NCBI RefSeq assembly: GCF_028649655.1
Contig: NZ_JAQSLN010000003.1
Location: 248,001-312,000 of the forward strand
DNA: 64,000 nucleotides
Direction of reading: 5' to 3'
DNA from: Halobacteriovorax sp. GB3
Lineage (GTDB): Bacteria > Bdellovibrionota > Bacteriovoracia > Bacteriovoracales > Bacteriovoracaceae
Shown here one piece after another: positions 1 through 8,278 of this stretch (position 1 is its first letter; each line of letters starts with the position of its first letter). The position numbers and the translations under genes were made by a program. The notes beneath the pieces were generated by a model that was not told the origin of the DNA, searched no databases, and saw only the letters and a list, made by a program, of their open reading frames with translations.

Positions 1-1472
1 TTCCAGGCCTTGTAATCTTTCTCTTTAAGCGAATCTAAGAAATCAAACATCTCACCTAGACTTAAAGGCGCCTTATTGGCCTTTTCTTTCTGATCTAACT
101 CTTTGTAAAAATATTCTCCAACTTCATCTAGAACGAGAAAGAGTCTCATTTGTTTGGCCGTCATATTTTTTGGAAATTCCTTCGAGATGTCTCTATTTAA
201 TAGATATTTCCACTTCAAAATCTTAACCATTGTATCACTCTTTCTTGCAAGAGTTGAAAAGCGAGACATAAGTTTCGTTCCAACGGTTGGGTGAAAGCGA
301 TAATTCTCATCTTCCATCCAAAGAAAGAGTTTTGTTAAAATGGCGTCTTTAAAGCGTGAATCTCTAAGTTTCTTTGGGTTTCTCCATTCAGAGACGATAT
401 CAAAGCGCGAATCAAATTGAATGTCTCCTGGTCCAAACGTATCAAACGATGAAACACTCTCTTTGGTTACTTTAATTCCTAAATCTCGTAAAAAAGGAAC
501 AAGTCCTTTGTTAAAGCGAGTCTTATATTCAGGGATATCAACTTCTTCCATTCCAAGTTTTTTTGAAGCGTGCTTATAACCAAAGTAAACAACCTCAGAA
601 CAAAATAGTCTCGACTCATCTTTATAATCCATTCCAAAGTCGTACTCGATATTGCTACCAGCAACTTGGGCCTTCTTAACGTGGTTAAAAGTTATTTTTC
701 CCGCTAACTCTGAAAGCTTTTTATCGCTATGCCTAAAGACAACTGTTCTTGCGTTCTTTTGTTCTAAGTGGACATCAATTGGCGCGACAACGTTTCCAAT
801 CTCAATATGCGCCTCAGATGTAAAAATTTTATCTTTCTCTTTGTGGACAAGACTTAAATGAGAAAACTGAGTATCAGTCTGACCAATACGAGCAATGGCC
901 GCAGAAGAAAAAGCGTTCCCTCTTGAAAGAAGAACATCTCCACCATTTAAATCCTGCCAGCTTTTGAATCCAGAGTACTTAGGATTGACAAGAAAATGGC
1001 CTCCATCACCAGTTAAAGTAACAAAGTGATCATCAGATTTGTGCTCATTTTGATAACTATATTCAATTAAATAATCTTCAACGTAACGCAAGGCCATGAA
1101 GGCCCTTTTAATAGAAACTAAACATTTCTTATCATCACTAGTCTCTCGCTCTAGATCCTTGAGTCTCTCCTTGATTCCAAGTCGTATATAGAAAGAAGAG
1201 CGTATGTACTCATCCATATCCTCTGGACTCATTGACTGTAGTGCAACCGTTTTTGAATCTAACTCATAAAGTTTCTTCCAGTAATATTCAATTGAGTCGT
1301 GACACTCACGAGCTCCCATATCTCTACTAAGAGTCACTTGAACTTCATCGAGAATTTCAAATAATTTATTCTTATGAACACTGGCAGGCCCACGCCATGA
1401 AAAATCTTGATGCGTAGAGCACGATGTCAAAGTTAGAGTAACGAGGGTGACAAAAGCTAGATTTCTTTTCAT
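1..1472 (-). CDS. Lipoprotein with YiiX-like permuted NlpC/P60 cysteine-hydrolase domain (3' end outside window)
   Basis: The frame is open from the ATG at 1472 to the left edge (490 codons seen). It starts with a lipoprotein signal (MKRNLAFVTLVTLTLTSCS, lipobox LTSC), so the product should be anchored in the envelope. Around residues 175-300 it has the order typical of permuted NlpC/P60 (YiiX/YaeF, DUF830) enzymes: GDVLLSRG, then FSHLSLV carrying the probable catalytic His (about residue 202), then LFCSEVVYFGY carrying the probable catalytic Cys (about 289). Such enzymes act on amide or ester bonds of lipids or peptides. The first 170 residues are Glu/Lys-rich and presumably helical, with no recognised domain. 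The region after residue 300 is also unassigned. Fold assignment is from motifs only; the substrate is unknown. It is divergent from the recombinase gene at 1729. Confidence 0.75.
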   Translation of the reverse strand, partial: MKRNLAFVTLVTLTLTSCSTHQDFSWRGPASVHKNKLFEILDEVQVTLSRDMGARECHDSIEYYWKKLYELDSKTVALQSMSPEDMDEYIRSSFYIRLGIKERLKDLERETSDDKKCLVSIKRAFMALRYVEDYLIEYSYQNEHKSDDHFVTLTGDGGHFLVNPKYSGFKSWQDLNGGDVLLSRGNAFSSAAIARIGQTDTQFSHLSLVHKEKDKIFTSEAHIEIGNVVAPIDVHLEQKNARTVVFRHSDKKLSELAGKITFNHVKKAQVAGSNIEYDFGMDYKDESRLFCSEVVYFGYKHASKKLGMEEVDIPEYKTRFNKGLVPFLRDLGIKVTKESVSSFDTFGPGDIQFDSRFDIVSEWRNPKKLRDSRFKDAILTKLFLWMEDENYRFHPTVGTKLMSRFSTLARKSDTMVKILKWKYLLNRDISKEFPKNMTAKQMRLFLVLDEVGEYFYKELDQKEKANKAPLSLGEMFDFLDSLKEKDYKAW

Positions 1473-1636
1473 TTACAACTCCTATTCCCTACTCTTTTCG
1501 TCGTCTTTAGCAAAAACCTTAATGCCAAACAAATTATGGCAATTTCCCCTAGGTTAGACCAAGGACTACTCCTTAGAATCGATTCTAGACCCATTTATGG
1601 ACTTTCTCTTTTATTTCAGTAAGTTATGGACATTTT

Positions 1637-1664
1637 TTTTCATATAATATAAATTATAAGACAT
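1637..1664. other. dif-like sequence (ATAA-N6-TTAT) upstream of xer gene
   Basis: The 28 bases have the 11-6-11 layout of a Xer recombination site with the most conserved core (ATAA, TATAAA, TTAT at 1644-1657). The outer bases match known dif arms poorly, and the same bases contain TATAAT, so this may simply be the promoter of the downstream recombinase. Confidence 0.25.
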
Positions 1665-1728
1665 CGATGCGCGAGGATTCACGCAAATTGAAAGGGCCTA
1701 GCCAAGGTATCGGTTTTTTAAAAAAATT

Positions 1729-2769
1729 ATGAAAGGATTCATGACCAAAATGAACGAAAGAATTTCTCTTAATAAAAAAAATCAGCAGTGGTTTGAAAAT
1801 TATCTACACGCTTGTAAAAGACAGAATAAATCTGAGCACACCATCAAAAATTACGAAGCTGATCTTAGAAAATTTATTTTGTGGTTTGAGTTTCAAACTA
1901 ATAAAACGATCGATGCCGTTGATCAGGATGACATCATGGAGTACAAGAATTTCCTCACTCATGGTGGCACAATTACAAAAACTCTTTCACTAAAAGAAAA
2001 AATGGCTCTCTTTTTAGTCAATTTTTGTCGCCTTCTCTTACTCAAAAAGACTAAAAAGCAAAAAATTCAAATTATCGAGCAGCGTCCCTTGGCCATAAGT
2101 TCACAAAAAAGACACTTATCAAGCCTTAAAAATTTCTATGAATTTCTCAATCAGGCCTATTCACACAAAGAAAAGCGCTTTAAAGAGATTCCCATAAGAC
2201 CAAAGATACATGGGCTTAAGTTAAAAGAGGCCGATGTAAAAAACACGCGCATGCTCTATGTAGAAGAGTGGGTGGCACTTCGAGAGTCGGCCTGGCGAGT
2301 GAGAGAAAAACTGGCCATTTCGCTTCTCTACTTTGGAGGGCTTCGTATTAGTGAACTTTGTTCGTTAAAATTTAGTGATTTCGATGAAAAGAATAAGTGC
2401 ATCACAGTTATCAGAAAAGGAGGGTATCGACACGATCTCTACTTGATGAAATTCAATGAGATTTACAAACTTCTTTTGGCCCATGAAAAAAAGACTCTGG
2501 GTGAATATCTTTTTAGTGGAAACTCCCTTCGTCCCCTTAGTACCAGGGCCATGTATCGCCAATTGATGAATCTTTTTAAAAAGGCTGGACTAACAAGTGA
2601 GCTTGGACCACATAGTTTTAGAAAGGCCTGTGCAACAAATCTCTATCGTCGAACAAAGGATCTTCTCTTAGTACGAGACTATCTCAATCATAATGATGCC
2701 AAGGTTACTCAGACTTATATTGATAAAAAACTCATTCAAAGAGATTTAAAAAATGCTCGGCTTCATTAA
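1729..2769 (+). CDS. Xer-type tyrosine recombinase
   Basis: Site-specific recombinase with an N-terminal SAM-like core-binding domain (about residues 20-150) and a C-terminal catalytic domain with the full set of active residues: R206 in GGLRISELC, K230, H295 and R298 in PHSFRKAC, H321 in LNHNDAK, and nucleophile Y330 in TQTYID. At 346 residues it is longer than XerC/XerD (about 300), with extra basic sequence between residues 85 and 115. It could be a chromosome dimer resolvase or an orphan integrase. No attachment repeats, cargo or phage genes lie around it, which favours a housekeeping or stranded enzyme. The start is uncertain: ATGs at 1729, 1741 and 1750 are all in frame, with AAAGGA at 1732-1737. 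It ends one base before the convergent methyltransferase gene. Confidence 0.85.
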   Translation: MKGFMTKMNERISLNKKNQQWFENYLHACKRQNKSEHTIKNYEADLRKFILWFEFQTNKTIDAVDQDDIMEYKNFLTHGGTITKTLSLKEKMALFLVNFCRLLLLKKTKKQKIQIIEQRPLAISSQKRHLSSLKNFYEFLNQAYSHKEKRFKEIPIRPKIHGLKLKEADVKNTRMLYVEEWVALRESAWRVREKLAISLLYFGGLRISELCSLKFSDFDEKNKCITVIRKGGYRHDLYLMKFNEIYKLLLAHEKKTLGEYLFSGNSLRPLSTRAMYRQLMNLFKKAGLTSELGPHSFRKACATNLYRRTKDLLLVRDYLNHNDAKVTQTYIDKKLIQRDLKNARLH

Positions 2770-3417
2770 CTAAGACTTCTTTAAAAGGTAAGACTTAAAA
2801 AGACCACCTAAAAGAAGATTTCTCTTATCTAGAATCTCAAGATTGAACTTTTTAAAGATGCCATCGAGATAAACGTTAATCGAGGTGGCAACGAGTGTTG
2901 TGAAGAAATTAATGATAGAAATAAAAAGACCAGGTCTTCTAGAGTCAATTGATTTATCAAAAACGCTAATGAGTCCACCGCTTTTAAGTACTCGACGAGC
3001 TTCTCTTACGACCGCTTCGTGATCAGAGACAACAGTAATAATGAGATTTAAAATCACAACATCGAAGCTATCATTTTCAAATTGAAGATCATCAGCACTC
3101 ATGGTTTTTGCATGGATATGAGAAAATCCATAACCTTTGGCCCTCGTCGTAGCCTTATCGAGCATGACCCTTGAAAAGTCAGTTAAATAGATATGGTGAT
3201 CATATCTTAAAAACTCCAAATCCTGACCATCCCCACAACCGACGATTAGGACCTTTTTAGAAGGGTTTGAATTGTTGATCAGCTCATTTAATGTGCTTAG
3301 AGAGCGACTTCTGGCCTTTTTAAAGAAATATCTTGTTAGAGGGTATAGAGGAGCATAGAGACTATAGCGGAATGCATTAAGTCTATTAGCTAATTTTCGC
3401 AAAACTTCTCTGTTCAT
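2770..3417 (-). CDS. Class I SAM-dependent methyltransferase
   Basis: Rossmann-type methyltransferase of 215 residues. Motif I is VLIVGCGDGQ (residues 56-65). The acidic residue ending strand 2 is in YLTDFS, motif IV is FDVVILNLIIT, and ARRVLKSGGLISVFDKS follows, the pattern of the UbiE/Methyltransf_11 group that modifies quinones, lipids or small molecules. The C-terminal 45 residues are hydrophobic (an FFTTLVATSINVYLDG stretch), suggesting membrane association or a lipid substrate. The ATG at 3417 has GGAG six bases upstream. The gene is divergent from plsC with a 50-base gap and abuts the recombinase stop. The substrate cannot be inferred from the sequence. Confidence 0.8.
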   Translation of the reverse strand: MNREVLRKLANRLNAFRYSLYAPLYPLTRYFFKKARSRSLSTLNELINNSNPSKKVLIVGCGDGQDLEFLRYDHHIYLTDFSRVMLDKATTRAKGYGFSHIHAKTMSADDLQFENDSFDVVILNLIITVVSDHEAVVREARRVLKSGGLISVFDKSIDSRRPGLFISIINFFTTLVATSINVYLDGIFKKFNLEILDKRNLLLGGLFKSYLLKKS

Positions 3418-3469
3418 CTATGCTCCGAGCACTTGGCATCTCGCTCTTATAACCCTAGGATTGTTAGCG

Positions 3470-4186
3470 ATGATCTATTTAATTCGAATCTTCTTTATTG
3501 CAATACTTACCGTTCTTTTTGGAATCCTAGGACTCCTCATTGGTTTGGTTCGCCCTAAAAACCCAAAAAACACATGGCTGATTGCTAGGTTCTATTCTCT
3601 GGGACTCATCATTCTCAATATTAAACTAGAATTACGAAATAAAGAAGGCTTCAATCAAAATGGGCCAACTGTTTATATTTCTAACCATCAACACAACCTC
3701 GATGTTTTTCCTCTAGGACGTATTGTTCCTAAAAACACAGTGAGCGTTGGAAAAAAGGAAATTCTTTGGATTCCTTTTTTCGGTCTGGCCTATTGGCTTG
3801 CAGGAAATGTTCTCATCAATAGAGGGAATCGTTCCAAGGCCTGGGCAACGATGGACAGTGCCGTTGAAGCTCTTAAGGCCAATAAGACTTCTCTTTGGAT
3901 AATGCCAGAGGGAACTCGATCAAAAGGTCGCGGTGTTCAGCGTTTTAAAAAGGGTGCCTTTTACACAGCGATAAAGGCCCAAGTGCCCATCGTTCCAGTG
4001 GCCATTAGCTCATACCATACAAATTTAAATTTAACGAAATTTAAAAGTGGAAAGATCGTCGCAAAAGTTCTCGATCCCATATCGACTAAAGGACTTACAC
4101 ACGATGATATCACAGAACTTTCCGTAAAGTGCCAAGAGATCATCGCCAAAGAAGTCGAACTTCTAGATCGCGAGCTTCAGGCCTAG
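3470..4186 (+). CDS. plsC: 1-acyl-sn-glycerol-3-phosphate acyltransferase
   Basis: Transfers an acyl chain to lysophosphatidic acid to make phosphatidic acid at the inner membrane. The 238-residue protein has an N-terminal hydrophobic anchor (residues 5-27) and the four acyltransferase blocks in order: NHQHNLD (the H-x4-D pair, H73 and D78), the INRGNR block near 117-121, MPEGTRSKG (145-153) and VPIVPVAI. An in-frame TTG at 3461 extends the frame, but AGGA at 3457-3460 sits nine bases before the ATG at 3470, which is the likely start. The last four bases overlap the end of the convergent receiver gene. Family assignment is firm; acyl specificity is not readable from sequence. Confidence 0.92.
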   Translation: MIYLIRIFFIAILTVLFGILGLLIGLVRPKNPKNTWLIARFYSLGLIILNIKLELRNKEGFNQNGPTVYISNHQHNLDVFPLGRIVPKNTVSVGKKEILWIPFFGLAYWLAGNVLINRGNRSKAWATMDSAVEALKANKTSLWIMPEGTRSKGRGVQRFKKGAFYTAIKAQVPIVPVAISSYHTNLNLTKFKSGKIVAKVLDPISTKGLTHDDITELSVKCQEIIAKEVELLDRELQA

Positions 4187-4941
4187 GCCCAGTCTTTAAT
4201 TGTCGAGAGAATCTCTTCACGCATATGGGGCTTATAAATATAAGCATCAAAGCCATCTTGTGGTCCACACATATGATAAAATCTCTCTTTTTCAACCCCG
4301 CTTAAAGCGACAATAGGCCTTGGAGATAAACCGTTATCCTTTTCATATTCTCTCATCGCCCGACAGGTTTCCAATCCATTAAGCTCACCCATATCCAAAT
4401 CAAGAATAATGATATCAATAGGACTTCCTTGACCTAACAACTCTTTATAATCTTCAAGTGCATCCTTGCCGGTAAACGAATGAACGATATTGGGCCCAAG
4501 GTCTTTAAGAGTCACTTCCATGAGAAGATGGTTGTCATCGGAATCATCTGCATAAATAATCGTTGGATTAATTAGCTTTTCGTGGGCCTTTAAATTGTTA
4601 ACAAAGGCCTTAGAGATAACATTACTAACATCGCTAAATTGGCAAATGGGTTTTCCTTCAATTGAAAAAGTCCCATGATTTTCATAGAGTTTCTTTGCAT
4701 TATAAAAGACGACCGGAATGTCGTAACTTTTCTCATGAAGCAATCGCGCTAAATCAAAATGAAACTCATAGGCACAGTTGTAATCACAAATAATCATATC
4801 GATGACTTTAGAATGGATAAATGAGAAAACATCCTCAATTGTAGAGGCCTTATAGAAATGACATTCATATCCATCAAATTCTTTTCCTATGGCCACACAA
4901 TCTTCATTACTATGACCAATGACAATAAGATGCTTTTCCAT
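4183..4941 (-). CDS. Tandem-receiver response regulator without output domain
   Basis: 252 residues forming two receiver-like halves. The first (residues 1-115) keeps the alternating strand/helix pattern and a CDYN block but lacks a clear acidic pocket, so it looks degenerate. The second (about 125-252) is canonical: acidic pair in YADDSDD, phospho-acceptor D181 in LDLDMGELNG, Ser in ALSG and Lys in YKPH. There is no DNA-binding or enzymatic domain, so it should work by protein contact or as a phosphate sink. SD GGAGAGGG precedes the ATG at 4941. No kinase gene is adjacent. Its 3' end overlaps plsC by four bases. Confidence 0.85.
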   Translation of the reverse strand: MEKHLIVIGHSNEDCVAIGKEFDGYECHFYKASTIEDVFSFIHSKVIDMIICDYNCAYEFHFDLARLLHEKSYDIPVVFYNAKKLYENHGTFSIEGKPICQFSDVSNVISKAFVNNLKAHEKLINPTIIYADDSDDNHLLMEVTLKDLGPNIVHSFTGKDALEDYKELLGQGSPIDIIILDLDMGELNGLETCRAMREYEKDNGLSPRPIVALSGVEKERFYHMCGPQDGFDAYIYKPHMREEILSTIKDWA

Positions 4942-5087
4942 ATCCCTCTCCTATTTTGACTATTTTAATCAACAGTTCCTAGTGACCATAATTCCGTGAC
5001 ATGGCCCGATTGAAGCATTAAAATTCATTCATACTCAAGGCCAATATATTCAATGTGACACAGAAGTGTTGCAAAAGAGGAAAACGC

Positions 5088-7295
5088 ATGAAAATCAAAA
5101 AAACCTTTAGTTTGAATCGACTGGGAAATGAAATTCTCTTTGAGAGAAATCAAGAAACAGGCCTAGTCCACATTGAAGCTTTAACACAGAATGATTTCTC
5201 ATACGGCCTTGGCTATTTGCATGCTCATGAGCGATTTGTTCAAATGGAAATGCTTCGTATTATCAGCAAGGGAGAACTTAGCGAACGCTTTAAAGATAAC
5301 GATGAAACTTTTTCGATTGATTGCTTTATGCGACAACTTGGTCTTTCCCACGAAGCAAAAAAAGAAGTCTCAAAACTCTCTCATGACGAACTTGAGTACC
5401 TCAATGACTATTGTGAAGGGGTTAATTACTTTCAAGAAACAAATAGACGCCCTCTAGAGTTTATTCTCATTGGTCACAATCCTAAAAAATGGGAGCCTGA
5501 AGATACTCTTTCTACCATCAAAGTGATGTCTTATGTAGGCCTTGCACAAACACAACAAGATATTGAAAAACTCATCATAGAACTCGTGAAAGAAAATGCT
5601 GATTTAGAAAAATTAAAATCCATTTTCTCTCCTCATCTCGATGAGCTTGATCAAAGTAAGGTCAGCCTTATAAAGAAGCTAAGAATAAAAGAGAGAACTC
5701 TTCCTAAAGAGATTCGCCTTTTAAAGGCCCTTCCAAAAATAATGGCCTCGAATAACTGGGTCATTTCAGGGGAACTTTCAAGCTCAAACTCTCCTATTCA
5801 ATGTAATGATCCACATCTTGAGTGTAATCGCCTTCCAGCTATTTGGTATGAATTTTCGGCCAATGTAAAAGAGCTTGAGAGTTTTTGCGGAATTAGCATG
5901 CCAGGGGTTCCAGGGCTTATCATGGGAAGAACAGAGCATCTTAGTTTTGGCTTCACCTATGGCTTTATGGATATGATTGACTATTTCATTGAAGAAGTTC
6001 GCTCCAATACTTATCGCAGTGAAGATGCTTTTATTCCCTTCAAGATGAGACGAGAAATGATTAAAAGAAAATCGCATCACGATGTTGAGTTCTTTATCCG
6101 TCAAACTGACAATGGCGTATTAGAGTGTGATGGTACAAACCCTATTTTATCAAAAGGTCACTACCTCTCCTATGCATGGAGTTGTTATAAAGATGGTGCC
6201 GCCGATTCTCTGCGTGCCATTAAAAATCTCCTTACTTGTAAAACAGTCGAAGACTTTCAAAACGTTGCCTCTAAAGTGACCATCTCCTGCAATTGGCTAG
6301 TCGCGGACAATATGGGTAATATCGGTTATCAGCAATCAGGAAGACTTCCTGTGCGAAAAGGTTCAGGTCTTTGCGTCAGTCTTGGATACAAAAAGGAAGA
6401 ACAGTGGCAAGGAATCCACGAAGCTAACAGACTCTCTCGTTTTACAAATCCATTCGAGAAAATGATCGTAACAGCTAATAACTATATTCACTCTGAAGGG
6501 GCCGCTCGCGCCATCAATATGCCTATGGGTGATTATAGAAAGAGGCGAATCGAAGAGCTTTTAGAGCAAATGAAACCGCTAGATAGTAAAAAGATGCAAA
6601 TCATTCAAAATGATCTGGTTTCCATTCAGGCCCGAGAATTTATCGATATTATTAAAGAAGAAAATATTCATCTAGAAGATGAGAATTTTAAAAATCTCCT
6701 CCTTTGGGATTTACGCTATAACAAAGAATCTAAAGAAGCTGTTTTCTTTGAAAAGTTTTATTCACTCCTTCTTGAAGGTGTTTTTACAGAGTCTTTTTTA
6801 ACAGAAGAGTCATTTCAATATTTAAAAACTGAATGTTCTCTGTTTGTCGATTACTACAAGAATTTTGATGATTTAATTTTTAACGAGAATCCTTTGTGGT
6901 TTGAGAACAAGTCGAGAAAGGAATTTTTCTTAAACGCGCTTCAAATGACAGTCGAATATTTTAAAGAGAATGAACTTCTCCCTTGGGGTCAAGTGAATAA
7001 ATTAAAAATGACCAATATCTTTTTTGATGGAGCTCTTCCCGAGTTTTTAGGCTTTGACTCTAAGGAAATCCAAATCGAAGGAAACCGAGCAACAATCGTA
7101 CAAGGAGCCGTCTATCGCGCTCACGGTCGACAATCAAGTTTTTGCCCGAGCTATCGTATGATTAGTGACCTTAGTACAAAAGAAATGCAAACCGTTCTAG
7201 CGGGCGGAGTTAGTGGTAGTCGTTTTTCGAAGTATTATCAAAGCGATGTTGAGATGTGGCTTAGTGGAAAATACAAAACATTAACTTTAAAATAG
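5088..7295 (+). CDS. Penicillin acylase family N-terminal-nucleophile hydrolase, no signal peptide
   Basis: Self-processing amide hydrolase of the penicillin G acylase / acyl-homoserine-lactone acylase family. The key landmark is SNNWVISG, where S221 would become the N-terminal nucleophile of the beta chain after autocleavage, followed by NDPHL as in other members. The N-terminal block DFSYGLGYLHAHERFVQMEM is the usual alpha-chain signature. At 735 residues it is normal for the family. The longest frame begins at a GTG at 5055, but AAGAGG lies just before the ATG at 5088 and this start is preferred. Neither start provides a secretion signal, although most family members are periplasmic; this one may act in the cytosol on imported N-acyl compounds. 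Substrate unknown. Confidence 0.88.
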   Translation: MKIKKTFSLNRLGNEILFERNQETGLVHIEALTQNDFSYGLGYLHAHERFVQMEMLRIISKGELSERFKDNDETFSIDCFMRQLGLSHEAKKEVSKLSHDELEYLNDYCEGVNYFQETNRRPLEFILIGHNPKKWEPEDTLSTIKVMSYVGLAQTQQDIEKLIIELVKENADLEKLKSIFSPHLDELDQSKVSLIKKLRIKERTLPKEIRLLKALPKIMASNNWVISGELSSSNSPIQCNDPHLECNRLPAIWYEFSANVKELESFCGISMPGVPGLIMGRTEHLSFGFTYGFMDMIDYFIEEVRSNTYRSEDAFIPFKMRREMIKRKSHHDVEFFIRQTDNGVLECDGTNPILSKGHYLSYAWSCYKDGAADSLRAIKNLLTCKTVEDFQNVASKVTISCNWLVADNMGNIGYQQSGRLPVRKGSGLCVSLGYKKEEQWQGIHEANRLSRFTNPFEKMIVTANNYIHSEGAARAINMPMGDYRKRRIEELLEQMKPLDSKKMQIIQNDLVSIQAREFIDIIKEENIHLEDENFKNLLLWDLRYNKESKEAVFFEKFYSLLLEGVFTESFLTEESFQYLKTECSLFVDYYKNFDDLIFNENPLWFENKSRKEFFLNALQMTVEYFKENELLPWGQVNKLKMTNIFFDGALPEFLGFDSKEIQIEGNRATIVQGAVYRAHGRQSSFCPSYRMISDLSTKEMQTVLAGGVSGSRFSKYYQSDVEMWLSGKYKTLTLK

Positions 7296-7318
7296 GGCCC
7301 TCATAAGCTGAAGGCCCA
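7295..7318. terminator. Hairpin between convergent genes
   Basis: GGGCC (7295-7299) pairs with GGCCC (7313-7317). The minus-strand transcript has only a short T-rich stretch after it and the plus strand none, so termination is plausible but weak. Confidence 0.4.
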
Positions 7319-7324
7319 CATTAT

Positions 7325-8149
7325 TTAATAAACTGTAGCTTTTGCTTGAATGTATGAATAATAGAACACAGCATTTGGATCATTGGCCACTTGCTGTAAC
7401 TCATCTTTGGCCTTTTCTACTGTCTGCTCATCAACATATTCTTTTTCAAGTAATTGATCTGCGGCAGAAAGAAGAAGTTCGTGCCAAAAATCGATATACT
7501 CTTTTCTCTTTTGTGGGCGCCTATTATCTAAGTGCCACGTCTTAGTTTCAACTTTAATATCTCTAAAGCCTTGCTGTAAAAGAATATTTCCTAGCTTTGC
7601 GCCAATAAAAGGATCACCTTTCATGTCGTATTGATAGTCGTTAAAGGCCATCCAATACTTCCAAACATTCGGACTATAAGGCTCTAGAAAAAACGATGAA
7701 TTGAGAACCTCCGTAATATAAACACGACTCCCTGGGCGAAGAACTCTTCTAACTTCTGAGAGGACTTTTGCAGGATCAGGAATATGTTCGAGGACCCAAC
7801 AAAGAAAAGCGCCATCAAATTGAGACTGCGCAAAATTAAGATTGGTTGCATCCATTTGAAGAAGATCAAAACGATCCTTTGCATAAGGCAAGGTGTTTAA
7901 ATAATCCGTGGCCGTTTGAAGTTGTGCCGTTGAACGATCAATTCCTGTTACATGAAGATCGGGAAATCTTCTAAGAAGAATTTCCGTTTGGGCACCAACC
8001 CCACATCCAACTTCAAGTAATTTTTCAACGCCAGAAAAATTAATTCCTTGATAGACAGAATACTCTGTAAAACGTGACTGCATTCGAAGTCGATCTTGTT
8101 CTTTTTGATTAAAGCCATGCAAGTAAGGAAAGTCCGTCTTTTTATTCAT
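7325..8149 (-). CDS. Class I SAM-dependent methyltransferase
   Basis: 274-residue methyltransferase. Motif I is LLEVGCGVGAQT (about residues 44-55), the acidic residue binding the SAM ribose is in VTGIDRS, motif IV is FDGAFLCWVLEHIPD and post-motif is RVLRPGSRVYITEV. The C-terminal third (about 180-274) is a helical cap that probably shapes the substrate pocket. The start is ATG 8149, with AAGAGG five bases upstream; a GTG at 8155 is too close to that site. A promoter-like pair TTGAGA (minus strand, 8192-8197) and GATAAT (8169-8174) with 17 bases between lies upstream. Family is clear, substrate is not. Confidence 0.82.
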   Translation of the reverse strand: MNKKTDFPYLHGFNQKEQDRLRMQSRFTEYSVYQGINFSGVEKLLEVGCGVGAQTEILLRRFPDLHVTGIDRSTAQLQTATDYLNTLPYAKDRFDLLQMDATNLNFAQSQFDGAFLCWVLEHIPDPAKVLSEVRRVLRPGSRVYITEVLNSSFFLEPYSPNVWKYWMAFNDYQYDMKGDPFIGAKLGNILLQQGFRDIKVETKTWHLDNRRPQKRKEYIDFWHELLLSAADQLLEKEYVDEQTVEKAKDELQQVANDPNAVFYYSYIQAKATVY

Positions 8150-8168
8150 TTTCACCTCTTATTTAGAA

Positions 8169-8213
8169 ATTATCCGCTATTTCCTAATTTCTCTCAAGCA
8201 TATTGACGTCAAT
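8169..8213 (-). promoter_or_regulatory. Promoter for the 7325-8149 methyltransferase with adjoining perfect palindrome
   Basis: On the minus strand TTGAGA (8197-8192), a 17-base spacer and GATAAT (8174-8169) form a good sigma-70-type promoter. Immediately upstream is the perfect 12-base palindrome ATTGACGTCAAT (8202-8213), in the gap shared with the divergent maf gene, a possible operator or overlapping -35 element. Confidence 0.5.
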
Positions 8214-8278
8214 CCCTAAGATTGTTAATTATTTTCCTAGTATAAGAAATGAACGCAAATAACAAATAAGGAATATTG

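Noticed and set aside
1660-1722. Calling a complete c-di-GMP-I (GEMM) riboswitch before the recombinase gene
   Set aside because: Only scattered words match; the P2/P3 hairpins and the tetraloop-receptor cannot be formed in this length.
1729-2769. Genomic island or prophage around the recombinase
   Set aside because: No tRNA target, direct repeats, phage genes or composition change were seen on either side.
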